Source: Myxosarcina sp. GI1
Lineage (GTDB): Bacteria; Cyanobacteriota; Cyanobacteriia; Cyanobacteriales; Xenococcaceae
Assembly (NCBI RefSeq): GCF_000756305.1
Contig: NZ_JRFE01000035.1
Location: 438-55,407, forward strand
Length of the DNA: 54,970 bases
Direction: 5' to 3'
A model generated the notes under the pieces. That model saw only the letters and a program-made list of their open reading frames with translations, ran no database searches and was not told where the DNA came from. Below are positions 1 to 7,482 of the stretch, one piece after another. The first letter of the stretch is position 1; each line of letters opens with the position of its first letter. A program made the position numbers and the translations under genes.

Positions 1-264
1 AAGCTTGTCTAAATCGACGATTTTATCTTCGTCAATTTCTCTGCGCCCAAATATTACATAACTTTTGCCTTCCCCGAAGTAATTGTTATATAAAGCTTCA
101 TCGTATAATTTTTCGGGCGCACCGACAATAATATCTTCAATACCATCACCGTTAACATCGCCAGCATTGCTGACAGAATATCCCAGGCGATCGCCTGAAG
201 CGATACCGTTAATTATCAAGCCGTTGCTACCATTGATATTATCAAGAGCGAAGATATTTACCAT
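1..264 (-). CDS. FG-GAP repeat protein, N-terminal part (runs off left edge)
   Basis: An open frame of 88 codons from an ATG at 264 to the window edge with no stop. The translation has the FG-GAP signature: a G-D-R-L-G-Y-S-V-S stretch, then the calcium-loop-like DVNGDGIEDIIVGAP, then an S-Y-V-I-F-G-R ending. These blades form integrin-alpha-type beta-propellers in secreted or surface proteins of cyanobacteria, often in many tandem copies. The protein begins directly with the repeat and shows no signal peptide, which fits the type I-secreted versions whose signal is C-terminal. The family call is firm; the size and full domain set cannot be seen. Confidence 0.85.
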   Translation of the reverse strand, partial: MVNIFALDNINGSNGLIINGIASGDRLGYSVSNAGDVNGDGIEDIIVGAPEKLYDEALYNNYFGEGKSYVIFGRREIDEDKIVDLDKL

Positions 265-945
265 AGTAAGTTAGCTATAGTAAACCGATTAATTTAATCA
301 GTTTTATTTGTTGAATTTTTATAAGCAAATCATAGCTCGAATTGGTTTTATTCATTATAGTTAAGCCATAATTAAATACTTTACAAACGGTAGAGAGTGC
401 ATATATCAGTCAATGTAATACAGATGTCGCTTCGATCGTGGGCAATGCGCGGCGGAAGCGCAACGCAAGTCAGAAGGACTCAGCGTATCCTTCGGATAAT
501 CGCGTCAAATTAAATATAGGTAGTTTTTTAAGAACAATTCGTCCTCAAAATCCATGTACAACTCAGACAAAGATAAATGCTTTATCGTTAAGACTCAAAT
601 TGGCAGAGACATTTTCTATGAGCGCGATAAGTTCTCCCATTATTACCATTAAACTCATCTACATCGATAATAGTTTTTGCCAAAACTCCTTCCTCCGATT
701 ACTTTAGAACTTACTTAAATAGATAGCCTAAAGTAAACAGTTGTATTGCTGTACTATTCTTACACAAAAAATAATTGGGTCACTGACTTGTATTTTTTTA
801 CTTTTGGCAGGGAGCAACGCAAAAAAGTTGGAGCGCGATTGCATGATTGCAGCGGCAGAGCAGAGTGCTTAATCCCGACAGAATATAAAAAGCAGATATC
901 GCGAGGTTTAGATATCTGCGGTACTCATTTTCTATTGGTCTAAAG
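265..945. other. Gene-poor stretch with one hairpin repeat
   Basis: No convincing gene on either strand. Short open frames exist at 438-707 and 746-943 but have no recognisable domains, and the first runs through repeat sequence. The only structure I see is the hairpin-rich repeat near 436-512. The stretch separates the FG-GAP gene from the minus-strand plasmid-like genes. Confidence 0.5.
436..512. repeat. Tandem mini-hairpin interspersed repeat
   Basis: Contains GCGGAAGCGCAACGC followed by TCCTTCGGA-type inverted repeats. The segment GGAAGCGCAACGCAAG is the reverse complement of sequence at 7401-7423 (CTTGCGTTGCGCTTCC), so this is a dispersed repeat present in both orientations in the window. 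Confidence 0.55.
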
Positions 946-1503
946 TCAAAAAGGAATAGGGTCAGCAGACAAATCTGTCTCAACGACATCCTGCTCTAAT
1001 TCTTCGCTCTCAGCCTTTTCTTCTTCAGGTTCTACTGATTCAGTTTTCAACCAGGATTTAGTAGTCTCGATTAGCTGTTTAATACGTTCACTGACTGAAG
1101 AACCATTCTTAACAATCAAACTAGTAAAATTATCCCTTGTTGGTTCAACAAAACTCTTAGTCATTACAGCGTAGGAACTTTGACCATTAACCGAAGATGT
1201 AGCCTTTTCTCTAACCAATGTTGGTTGGTAAACAGCGTGGGCATAGAAAACATCATTTTTCTCCGCCGCTTTATCACCAGACAAAGCTTTGTACGTCTGA
1301 AGAAACTTCTTACAGAAGCTATCAGCATTATTGTAGTATGAAAAGTTCTTGAGAAAAGTAATTCCCGAATATCCAGAACACTTTAGCCGAAAAGGTAACT
1401 CCGACAAAGGTTGATTGTGACTATCTAAAAACCAAACAACCACGTAGCTAAAGGCTTTATATCCACCCTCTGTACTATTAAAGGAGAGTTTAGGAACAAT
1501 CAA
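946..1503 (-). CDS. Hypothetical protein, possibly shortened DUF5895-like
   Basis: A 185-residue protein overlapping the end of the HicA-like gene by 14 bases. The core (residues 15-70) has alternating hydrophobic segments with F-S-Y-V-V-V-W-F-L and P-F-R-L-K-C-S-G-Y-S-G. The last 45 residues are acidic and Glu-rich (EPEEEKAESEELEQ), a tail style seen in single-strand-binding and other DNA-associated plasmid proteins. From memory the pattern resembles the C-terminal two thirds of the cyanobacterial plasmid family DUF5895, so the gene may be 5'-shortened. That assignment is weak. It probably lies in a minus-strand operon with the three upstream genes. Confidence 0.5.
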   Translation of the reverse strand: MIVPKLSFNSTEGGYKAFSYVVVWFLDSHNQPLSELPFRLKCSGYSGITFLKNFSYYNNADSFCKKFLQTYKALSGDKAAEKNDVFYAHAVYQPTLVREKATSSVNGQSSYAVMTKSFVEPTRDNFTSLIVKNGSSVSERIKQLIETTKSWLKTESVEPEEEKAESEELEQDVVETDLSADPIPF

Positions 1504-1741
1504 CTACGTTGATTCGACATTTCTCCGAAATGGCGGATTGCCTACGGCAATCGATTTGCTGTAGTGCCGAGTCAACGGCTTTGATTTGGTAAGGTTTAGC
1601 ATCGGAGTTATCTTTACCAGACTGCACTATTAATATGGGGTAAATAGGATGTTTCCAGAAGTTATGACTACCTTTGCCTCGTCGAGAACAGTAGACAAAA
1701 CCAGCTTTAGATAACTTTGACTTTAAGGTTCTAATTTTCAT
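1490..1741 (-). CDS. HicA-like (YcfA-family) mRNA interferase toxin
   Basis: About 83 residues from the ATG at 1741; an ATG six codons upstream (1759) is also open, but MKIRTLKSKL is the usual HicA start. HicA toxins have a dsRBD-like fold and cleave mRNA using a His in a G-S-H motif. Here it is RRGKGSHNFWKHP, followed by the expected beta-strand (ILIVQSGKDN) and C-terminal helix. The family normally pairs with a HicB antitoxin, and none of the adjacent genes looks like HicB. The last ~15 residues are encoded by a hairpin repeat (perfect GATTGCC-TAC-GGCAATC at 1536-1552), suggesting the natural C-terminus was replaced by a repeat insertion. Confidence 0.7.
   Translation of the reverse strand: MKIRTLKSKLSKAGFVYCSRRGKGSHNFWKHPIYPILIVQSGKDNSDAKPYQIKAVDSALQQIDCRRQSAISEKCRINVVDCS
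1536..1552. repeat. Perfect 7-bp-stem mini-hairpin at 3' end of hicA-like gene
   Basis: GATTGCC-TAC-GGCAATC is a perfect inverted repeat with a 3-base loop, the same architecture as the other mini-hairpins in the window. It lies inside the distal coding part of the HicA-like gene. Confidence 0.6.
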
Positions 1742-1806
1742 TACTGAATCCTCATGCAATCGCGCTCGGCGCAGGAGATTAGCAAAGCTACTGAATTAAC
1801 AATCAA

Positions 1807-2115
1807 CTATGCCTGTTTATTAAACTTTGATTGTCGTTTTCTAGGTTTAGAGGAAGAAGAGTAAGACATAGAGGCAACAATAGCGTCAGTTTCAGTCCCT
1901 GGTAGAAGCCGAACCGAGAAAAGAAGAGGATGCCGACAGTTTGTGCCGAGATGCGGAACTATTCTTAGAACTGCATTTTTAATCTCCTCAATTCCCGAAG
2001 ACATGAAATAGTTATCATGAGAGTCATGATAGATAGTGATAGTTGGAATATCTTCTGATTCGGGAAAGGGCTGGTTAAAAGTTCTAATTTCTACTAAAAG
2101 CTGTGGCTGAATCAT
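1807..2115 (-). CDS. Hypothetical protein (102 aa)
   Basis: A 102-residue protein of unknown family. The first 80 residues mix beta and alpha (LLVEIRTFNQPFP, TITIYHD, IEEIKNAVLRIVPHL, LLFSVRLLPGTETDAIVASM). The C-terminal ~18 residues are Ser- and Lys/Arg-rich, suggesting nucleic-acid contact. It is not HicB-like: no partial RNase H fold signature or C-terminal DNA-binding domain. It lies between the HicA-like gene and the Cys-motif gene on the same strand, with gaps of 65 and 93 bases. Confidence 0.5.
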   Translation of the reverse strand: MIQPQLLVEIRTFNQPFPESEDIPTITIYHDSHDNYFMSSGIEEIKNAVLRIVPHLGTNCRHPLLFSVRLLPGTETDAIVASMSYSSSSKPRKRQSKFNKQA

Positions 2116-2208
2116 GATAATTATTGAGAGTATTGAATAAAGTGAGGCGAGTTTAAAAAATAAGTATGGCTGTTGGCTAGCTAAGATTAAGTAGCCAACA
2201 GTTATGTG

Positions 2209-2916
2209 TCAGAACAGTTCTTTAGTTGCAATTGTGTAAGAAAGTTCGGCATGGCAAAGATCTCTTTCTGCCACCCACATATCCTCATAAGCAGGAGATA
2301 GCAAATAATACCATTCGGACTCGCTGAAGTAATGCTCAGGAGAGGAATAACATTGAGGATTGTGTCTTTTCTCAACAACCTCAAACGTTGCCCATTCGTT
2401 ATGGTCTTCGTCGGAGTCTACGACTTTAACCATATCTCCGTAATCGTATTCTGAATATGGAAGGGCAAGGAGTGACCTAGATTCAGAGTTAAGCTCGCAG
2501 TCATTAGTTCGTTGGTGGTGTCTTCTAGTAGCGTCGTCAAACAGGTGACACCAGCCCGTACCTCTTTCGTCGCGGTAATCCTGAAAGTAAGTGCATTTAG
2601 CACAGGTGTCAGATTGGCGGATTAAAACTGATTCTTCGTACCAGCTTCCCTCATCAACTTTATATTTCCAGCGGGGTTGGTTTAGAAGTTTACCTGATGA
2701 TGTTTTGCTTTCAATTAGTTCCATTCCGCAGATAGTAAGTGTCTTGGAAGGATTAAATTTGTTGATTACCTCATCATGGAATCTGAATTTAGGTTGGTAA
2801 TTATATTTTTCGGTTTCTGTGGGATGAATGTTCGGTGCGAATTCAATGGTGACGAGGGGTGTTTCGTCTAATGTTGATACTGATTGTGGTAATTTTTCTG
2901 CTGTATATGTCATCAT
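2209..2916 (-). CDS. Conserved hypothetical protein with CxxC...C...C cluster
   Basis: 235 residues. Residues 100-145 carry a Cys/His cluster: C-A-K-C, then G-T-G-W-C-H-L-F, then R-H-H-Q-R-T-N-D-C-E-L. I recognise this pattern from small hypothetical proteins on cyanobacterial plasmids and mobile islands; it would suit zinc or Fe-S binding. Function unknown. The C-terminal half is acidic and aromatic (SESEWYYLLSPAYED). MM at the start gives two equivalent initiation codons; the upstream one is listed. Confidence 0.6.
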   Translation of the reverse strand: MMTYTAEKLPQSVSTLDETPLVTIEFAPNIHPTETEKYNYQPKFRFHDEVINKFNPSKTLTICGMELIESKTSSGKLLNQPRWKYKVDEGSWYEESVLIRQSDTCAKCTYFQDYRDERGTGWCHLFDDATRRHHQRTNDCELNSESRSLLALPYSEYDYGDMVKVVDSDEDHNEWATFEVVEKRHNPQCYSSPEHYFSESEWYYLLSPAYEDMWVAERDLCHAELSYTIATKELF

Positions 2917-2942
2917 GAGATTACCTCATTATTGGTGAGTGA

Positions 2943-2981
2943 GAAGGAGAGCAGAACTTTGGACGGTACTTGCTCTCCTTC
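2943..2981. promoter_or_regulatory. 11-bp inverted repeat upstream of the Cys-cluster gene
   Basis: GAAGGAGAGCA (2943-2953) and TGCTCTCCTTC (2971-2981) are perfect inverted copies with a 17-base loop, just upstream of the minus-strand gene that starts at 2916. No T-run follows on either strand, so a 5'-UTR or operator element is more likely than a terminator. The arm contains GGAG, which the structure would hide if transcribed. Confidence 0.5.
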
Positions 2982-3016
2982 GTGTTAAGTCCACTAATTT
3001 TTTAGCGATAGCTAAT

Positions 3017-3052
3017 AAAAAAAATCCCTATCTTAGTTGAAAAAGATAAGGA
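3017..3052 (-). terminator. Rho-independent terminator for the small membrane-protein gene
   Basis: Read on the minus strand, CCTTATCTT and AAGATAGGG form a stem around a short loop, followed by A then eight T. It lies 28 bases past the stop of the gene at 3080-3334, as expected for its terminator. Confidence 0.65.
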
Positions 3053-3079
3053 TAAATTTGATTGAATTCTGATGTGCGT

Positions 3080-3334
3080 TCAACTGAGCCAACTTAAAAT
3101 AGGTTGGCTTAATAAGTTGGCTATTACGGCAATTAATATTGCTCCAAGCAATCCGAAAACCCATTTTAATGACTTATAAATATAGTCTACTTTTTGCTCC
3201 AAGATATCGATTTTGTTGACTTGGGTTTTCATGGTTTTGGTTTCAAACTCGATTACTGCTAATCGTTCGGCATTTTTAATTAATTGCTGTAAAATTGCGT
3301 TTTCGTAATTTGGTTTGGATTCAGCACTAGTCAT
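3080..3334 (-). CDS. Small coiled-coil membrane protein
   Basis: 84 residues. Residues 15-50 are heptad-like and charged (LIKNAERLAVIEF, INKIDILEQKVDYIYKSL pattern), predicting a coiled coil. Residues 57-80 are one hydrophobic helix (WVFGLLGAILIAVIANLL) ending near the C-terminus. This tail-anchored plan is common in small hemolysin-XhlA-like and other phage/plasmid membrane proteins; XhlA-like is only a shape comparison. It is monocistronic by its own terminator. Confidence 0.55.
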   Translation of the reverse strand: MTSAESKPNYENAILQQLIKNAERLAVIEFETKTMKTQVNKIDILEQKVDYIYKSLKWVFGLLGAILIAVIANLLSQPILSWLS

Positions 3335-3543
3335 TGGTTCGATTTTGACCTTTAGGTCTTATTTTTATATTTTAACTCTTAGTAGTTGCTCCTCGTTCTA
3401 CGGTTTATATTAAACCTGCCACGTTAGTTTCCTGAAAAAGAGTTTTATTATTTTTTCTTGGTGCAGATAAATACTGAATTATGGCACTTTGGTTAACTTT
3501 AGGCTTGCAATGTGCTGTTGTTTCCTAATAACTTTATTGTAAA

Positions 3544-3578
3544 TTGTCTGCAAACAGTTGTCAAACATCTGTAGACAA
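3544..3578. promoter_or_regulatory. Inverted-repeat operator candidate before XRE gene
   Basis: TTGTCTGC (3544-3551) and GTAGACAA (3571-3578) are inverted with one mismatch, about 27 bp centre to centre. A further TTGTC lies between them (3558-3562). The site ends 8 bases before the first ATG of the XRE-family gene, the usual place for an autoregulatory site. Confidence 0.45.
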
Positions 3579-3586
3579 TATACAAT

Positions 3587-3859
3587 ATGATGAGAATTGG
3601 AAATTTAATTATGAAAACATTGCAAGTCAAACGAGTTCAGGAGAGTATTGGTGATTTCCCAGGTTTGGGACAGCGAATCAAAGAAGCTAGAGAGAACGAT
3701 CCTCGTTCTTTAAGCCAAATTTGTCGTGATTGTAATATTAGTCGTTCTTACTGGTATCAATTAGAGTCAGAAGATATGAGATCGCCAGCAACCGAAGAAA
3801 TTATTAGGAGGATTGAACAAGAATTGAATGTAGATTTGGGAGTTAAATTTGAAAACTAA
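3587..3859 (+). CDS. XRE-family helix-turn-helix regulator
   Basis: 90 residues with a Cro/C1-type HTH. Helices 2 and 3 are read in SLSQICRDCNISRSYWYQLE, followed by P-A-T-E-E-I-I-R-R-I-E-Q-E-L-N-V, the typical helix 4-5 region. Short XRE proteins like this often control plasmid or phage modules. Starts at 3587 or 3611 (MKTLQVKR) are both possible and neither has a good Shine-Dalgarno. An inverted repeat just upstream suggests autoregulation. It precedes the primase operon on the same strand by 270 bases. Confidence 0.8.
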   Translation: MMRIGNLIMKTLQVKRVQESIGDFPGLGQRIKEARENDPRSLSQICRDCNISRSYWYQLESEDMRSPATEEIIRRIEQELNVDLGVKFEN

Positions 3860-4041
3860 TTTTCAGATTATTAATTCTCTTAGTGAATTAGAATCGGCTT
3901 TTTAAGAGCGTGTTTTCATTTCCAATTCAAAAAACTAAAGAAATAGCCGATTAGAGTAAAGCTAAAAATTAAGAGCGACCGCCCGTTTCCGACCAAAGAA
4001 CAGCGATCGCCCCAAGTAAAAATTCCATAAGGAGTTACCCA

Positions 4042-4137
4042 ATGGATAATTATATTTTACGAGAGGTCAGACCATTTGACATCTCTACTTTCGCGCAACA
4101 TCTTTTAAACTGTCTGAATAAGGGAGGTGTAGCATGA
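4042..4137 (+). CDS. 31-residue ORF translationally coupled to primase
   Basis: ATG at 4042 preceded by AAGGAG (seven-base spacing) and read to a TGA at 4135-4137 that overlaps the primase ATG as ATGA. The peptide starts MDNYILREVRPFDISTFAQ and ends NCLNKGGVA. A good ribosome site plus the 4-base stop/start overlap argue for a translated leader or small protein coupled to the downstream gene. The primase's own AGGGAGG sits inside this ORF. No family recognised. Confidence 0.55.
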   Translation: MDNYILREVRPFDISTFAQHLLNCLNKGGVA

Positions 4138-7064
4138 TTAATTTCATCGCACCTTTTAAGATTCTGGACTATTTAGATCGCCTCGAAATAGTCAAAGAAA
4201 CAGGTTCTGAATACCACTGTAAATGCCCTGTATGTGGCGATGGTGGCTTTAAAATCGACAAACCTACTGGCAAGTACCATCCGTTTAAGTGCGGTTGCGA
4301 AGTTAAGGATATCCGAGAAGCAATTCGTCCCTGGAGCGAAGTAGTAGAGAGCAGGGGAGAGGCTGCTTCGCAGCGACTCCTATCCAGGAGTCGGCGCAAA
4401 TGCGCCCTGGAGCAGGGGAGCAGGGGAGCAAGGAAAAGTGTAAATTCAGTTCCTGAAGTTCCTAAGTTAGAAATTCCCGTTCCCAGATTAGCCAGATTAC
4501 CAGCAGCAGCCGAAGATATACCTCAGCCAAATACGGATACAGAAATTCCCGAATGGCTACAGAAACAGGGAATACCAGCGATCGCTACTGAAACCCGTTA
4601 CCACTACTCAAAAACGCAATGGGTATCACGCTTTGAGTGGCAAACCAATAAAGGAAAAGAGAAAACCTTTAGACAGGCACATACTAGCTCGAACGGATTA
4701 GTACGGTGGAAAAAAGGAGCAAAAAATTGGAACGCTTACAGACAAAATGAAGCTGCTGCTAATTGTCAAAACAAATGGGTGTTGGCAGTAGAAGGAGAAA
4801 AATGTGTTGAAGTAGCAAGAGAAAGAGCGATCGCGACAATAACATGGCAGGGTTCTAACTGGAACCATAGTGCAATCGCTTCAACTATAAAAGCTCTCAA
4901 GAAATCTGGTGCAGAGGGTTTGGTTTACTTTCCCGACAATGACGAAGCAGGAAGAAAAAAAGCCAGCCTAGTAGAATCAGCAGCTATTAAAGTTGACTTC
5001 CCTTGTCTAGTTCTCAATCCCAAAAACATCTGGACAGAAATACCAGAGAAAGGAGATTTAGCTGATTGGGTAAAAGCTCATGGTCATTTAGATGCCGAAG
5101 AACTAATAGCCAAATTAGAGGCTGCTATAAAAGGTCTAGAGTGTAGGAAAAAAGGGCAAAGGGTAAGGGAAAAAAGGAGTGAAGAACCCTTTAACCTTTC
5201 TCCTTTTTCCCTTTCCCCGAACGAAGTTCCTAACTGGTCACAGTCAGATCTTTCTAGTTGGTTGGCAGAAAAGTACAGCGATCGCCTAGCATGGAATACC
5301 GAGCTACAGCAGTGGTATCGTTATAGTTCAGTTATTGAGGGAATCTGGAGCATCGAACCTACAGAATTTGTGGGGCAATTAGTCAAGTTAGAATTAGAAC
5401 AAACTGCTAGTGCGATAGCCTTATCGAATCCAAAAGGAAAAAAGCCAAGTTTCACCATCAGCTTTATCAATGGTGTAGTCGGATTACTAAAAATGGATTT
5501 GGCAGTGCGTTGTTGGGATGAAGCTACAGGATTGTTACCACTGCGAAATGGGGTTTTAAACTTAGAAACTAAAAAGCTGTTACCCCATGCCCCCGAACAT
5601 AAGTTAACTTGGTGTCTGCCATATAGCTATAATCCTCTGTTGTCCTGCTACCCAATACAGCAATGGCTAAACCAAATGTGTCGGGGTGATGAGGATTTAG
5701 TCCAGCTAATGAGAGCCTATCTGCGAGGAGTAGTCACTGGTAGAACCGATTGGCAGAAATATTTGGAATTAATAGGACCTGGAGGAACGGGTAAATCCAC
5801 TTTTACTAGATTAGCGATCGCACTAGTAGGACAAGAAAACACTCATACCACTACCTTGAAAAAACTTGAGTCTGAAAAGTTTGAACCAGCTTCGGTTGCT
5901 GGTAAAAGATTAGTTTTAATCAACGATTCGGAGCGTTACGCAGGGGAAGTTAGTGAGCTTAAAGCCTTAACTGGACAGGATACCTTACCTTATGAAGTTA
6001 AATACAAACAAAGTAGTGGTGGTTTTACCCCACAAGCAATGGTCATCGTGGCAACTAATGAAGTGATTCAGAGTAGTGATTATACTTCAGGACTAGAAAG
6101 AAGAAGAATTTCCATACCGATGTTTAATCGGATTGAGAGCGATCGCCAGCGCAATCTCATCGAACATCGTAACGGAGAAATGTTTGGTGAATTTGTCCCC
6201 TATCTACCAGGATTACTGAATTGGGTGCTAGGGATGGACGAAGTAAAAGCGACTGAAATCGTTAAAAACTACGAAACTGCCGTTCCTTCTTTAGCAGTGA
6301 TGAAGGCACAAACCTTGGTAGAAACCAATCCGATCGCTGATTGGTTAGATAATAAGGTAATCTTAGACCCCGAAGCCAGAACCAATATTGGGGTAGCCAA
6401 GCGCGATAAAGATAGTAACTCGGATAATTGGTATTTACACAATGATGAATGGCTATATCCCAACTATACGGAATACTGTCACGATACTGGTAGTCGCGCG
6501 ATCGGGTTACGGAGGTTTGTTAATCTGCTATCCGACCTGCTAAACAATCAGTTGAGATTAAATGTAGAAAAGGGACGCGATCGCCTGGGGTCATTTATTA
6601 AAGGCTTAAGACTTCGCGATAAAACAGATGATGAGCCGCCATTAATTACCAATGGTGCAGTAAGAACCAAAGCAGATTCTGGTAGTACGAATGTGAGGGC
6701 GCGTCCCCTGAATTCATTTCAGGGGCTTGTGTCGCCCGTCATTAACAAACTCTGGAATATGGTGATGGAAAAGGTGGTTAAAGCGATCGATTGCTTGATA
6801 GATGAGGGCGTTGCTCCCGATAGTAAGTTAGAAACTGCTGAAGACGATCGAGCAGAAGTAGGGGAAGATATTGAGGAAGTAGAAGCTGAAGAAATCTCTA
6901 ACCAAAATGAAGAAATCAAGGTAGGCGATCGCGTAATGATTAAAGAATGTCCTGGTCATTGGTCGTGGGCGCAACCATTTCAGGTGTTATCTATAGAGAA
7001 CGATAGAGTGGCTTTAGAATTGGTAGATGAGTTAGTAGAAATTAGTCGATTACGAAGATGTTAA
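4134..7064 (+). CDS. Plasmid/phage-type DNA primase-helicase (TOPRIM + D5/SF3)
   Basis: 976 residues. A zinc ribbon lies at C31-C34...C53-C55. A TOPRIM-like segment has E220-G-E-K and F-P-D268-N-D270. An SF3/D5 helicase has Walker A GPGGTGKST at 548-556, followed by downstream B and C motifs (VLINDSERYAG, MVIVATNE). The family primes and unwinds DNA for plasmid or satellite replication. A basic linker separates the parts. Three in-frame low-complexity insertions sit in linkers: 73-101 and 854-867 from hairpin repeats, and ~336-363 from an A/G-rich then C/T-rich inverted repeat. The last ~50 residues (IKVGDRVMIKECPGHWSW) look like a small SH3-like domain. Its stop region overlaps the start of the next gene. 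This is the best evidence that 946-13057 is a plasmid or integrated element. Confidence 0.88.
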   Translation: MINFIAPFKILDYLDRLEIVKETGSEYHCKCPVCGDGGFKIDKPTGKYHPFKCGCEVKDIREAIRPWSEVVESRGEAASQRLLSRSRRKCALEQGSRGARKSVNSVPEVPKLEIPVPRLARLPAAAEDIPQPNTDTEIPEWLQKQGIPAIATETRYHYSKTQWVSRFEWQTNKGKEKTFRQAHTSSNGLVRWKKGAKNWNAYRQNEAAANCQNKWVLAVEGEKCVEVARERAIATITWQGSNWNHSAIASTIKALKKSGAEGLVYFPDNDEAGRKKASLVESAAIKVDFPCLVLNPKNIWTEIPEKGDLADWVKAHGHLDAEELIAKLEAAIKGLECRKKGQRVREKRSEEPFNLSPFSLSPNEVPNWSQSDLSSWLAEKYSDRLAWNTELQQWYRYSSVIEGIWSIEPTEFVGQLVKLELEQTASAIALSNPKGKKPSFTISFINGVVGLLKMDLAVRCWDEATGLLPLRNGVLNLETKKLLPHAPEHKLTWCLPYSYNPLLSCYPIQQWLNQMCRGDEDLVQLMRAYLRGVVTGRTDWQKYLELIGPGGTGKSTFTRLAIALVGQENTHTTTLKKLESEKFEPASVAGKRLVLINDSERYAGEVSELKALTGQDTLPYEVKYKQSSGGFTPQAMVIVATNEVIQSSDYTSGLERRRISIPMFNRIESDRQRNLIEHRNGEMFGEFVPYLPGLLNWVLGMDEVKATEIVKNYETAVPSLAVMKAQTLVETNPIADWLDNKVILDPEARTNIGVAKRDKDSNSDNWYLHNDEWLYPNYTEYCHDTGSRAIGLRRFVNLLSDLLNNQLRLNVEKGRDRLGSFIKGLRLRDKTDDEPPLITNGAVRTKADSGSTNVRARPLNSFQGLVSPVINKLWNMVMEKVVKAIDCLIDEGVAPDSKLETAEDDRAEVGEDIEEVEAEEISNQNEEIKVGDRVMIKECPGHWSWAQPFQVLSIENDRVALELVDELVEISRLRRC
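4351..4436. repeat. Mini-hairpin array inserted in frame in primase
   Basis: Tandem inverted repeats GGCTGC-TTC-GCAGC, GACTCC-TATCC-GGAGTC and GGCGCA-AA-TGCGCC, flanked by AGCAGGGGAG copies. It encodes Ser/Arg-rich linker residues 73-101 and keeps the frame open. Confidence 0.65.
5141..5222. repeat. Purine/pyrimidine inverted repeat in frame in primase
   Basis: An A/G-rich arm (GGGAAAAAAGGAG) is followed by its C/T-rich complement (CTCCTTTTTCCC). It encodes a Lys/Arg then Pro/Ser-rich linker between the TOPRIM and helicase parts. This is a second repeat class, different from the GC-rich mini-hairpins. Confidence 0.5.
6692..6735. repeat. Hairpin repeat in frame near primase C-terminus
   Basis: CCCCTGAA and TTCAGGGG form a perfect 8-bp stem, nested in an outer GGGCG...CGCCC pair. 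It encodes residues ~854-867 (VRARPLNSFQGLVS) without a stop. Confidence 0.6.
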
Positions 7065-7360
7065 AAGGAAAATTTAGAGTAGAACAATGGGTGGCAATTG
7101 ATAAATATATCCTTCTGGTTTATTACACAACTGCCCATTGCTACCAGTTTTCAATTATTGATGGGGCGACCCACAGAGGCTACCGCCTCAGAGCCGCCTA
7201 GCGGCGTTTGCGCGTACGCGCTGTTCGGCGTAAGACGCAAGGGAACGCGCCCCATGTTGATGCAGAGGGAACAGCATTTGATTTTAAGCTAATTTGTTAC
7301 ACTGCTGCCGCAGCCGAGCTTGAGGGTAGGGCAGCGATCGAAACTGGATTAGGATTGTAG
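7058..7360 (+). pseudogene. Small hypothetical gene split by a hairpin element
   Basis: ATG at 7058 overlaps the primase stop. The frame reads MLKGKFRVEQWVAIDKYI...CYQFSIID and then enters a repeat with a stop at 7199-7201. After the repeat the same frame resumes as AEGTAFDFKLICYTAAAAEL and ends at TAG 7358-7360. Removing the 99 bp between two TTGATG copies (7158-7163 and 7257-7262) restores one continuous ~67-residue protein. As it stands the product is a 47-residue truncation. Function unknown; it is the downstream partner in the primase operon. Confidence 0.7.
7158..7256. mobile_element. 99-bp tandem mini-hairpin element with TTGATG flanking duplication
   Basis: The segment begins GGGGCG and ends CGCCCC. 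In between lie GCCGC-CTA-GCGGC, GCGCGTACGCGC and GCGT-AAG-ACGC. TTGATG occurs immediately on both sides and the host reading frame is continuous once a 99-bp unit is removed, as expected for an insertion with target duplication. It has no coding capacity, so it would need a transposase acting in trans or a replication/repair mechanism. Confidence 0.6.
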
Positions 7361-7400
7361 TTTAGCAGCGATAAGCCAGGGCGCATAGCTGAGTCTACGA

Positions 7401-7424
7401 CTTGCGTTGCGCTTCCGCAACGCC
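7401..7424. repeat. Perfect 8-bp hairpin repeat
   Basis: GCGTTGCG-CTTC-CGCAACGC is a perfect inverted repeat. Reverse-complement sequence occurs near 450-470. It lies just upstream of the next gene; a TTG reading through it (7402) gives an artificial N-terminal extension to that gene. Confidence 0.6.
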
Positions 7425-7482
7425 ATTGCTCAAAAAATTCGATAGAGTAAGAAAAATTACTTTACTTTATTGGGTGTCAATG

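Noticed and set aside
438-943. Two plus-strand open frames (89 and 65 codons)
   Set aside because: They run through hairpin repeat or low-complexity sequence, have no domain, no ribosome site and no homologue I recognise.
2998-3024. TTAGC-GAT-AGCTAA hairpin as a plus-strand terminator
   Set aside because: Followed by A-run rather than T-run on the plus strand; the adjacent minus-strand terminator at 3017-3052 explains the site better.
3991-4015. GCGATCGC-type octamers as specific operators
   Set aside because: HIP1 octamers occur all over the window and are a general cyanobacterial genome feature.
7098-7292. Open frame of 64 codons across the hairpin element
   Set aside because: It is an out-of-frame shadow of the split gene at 7058-7360 and gets its length from the repeat.
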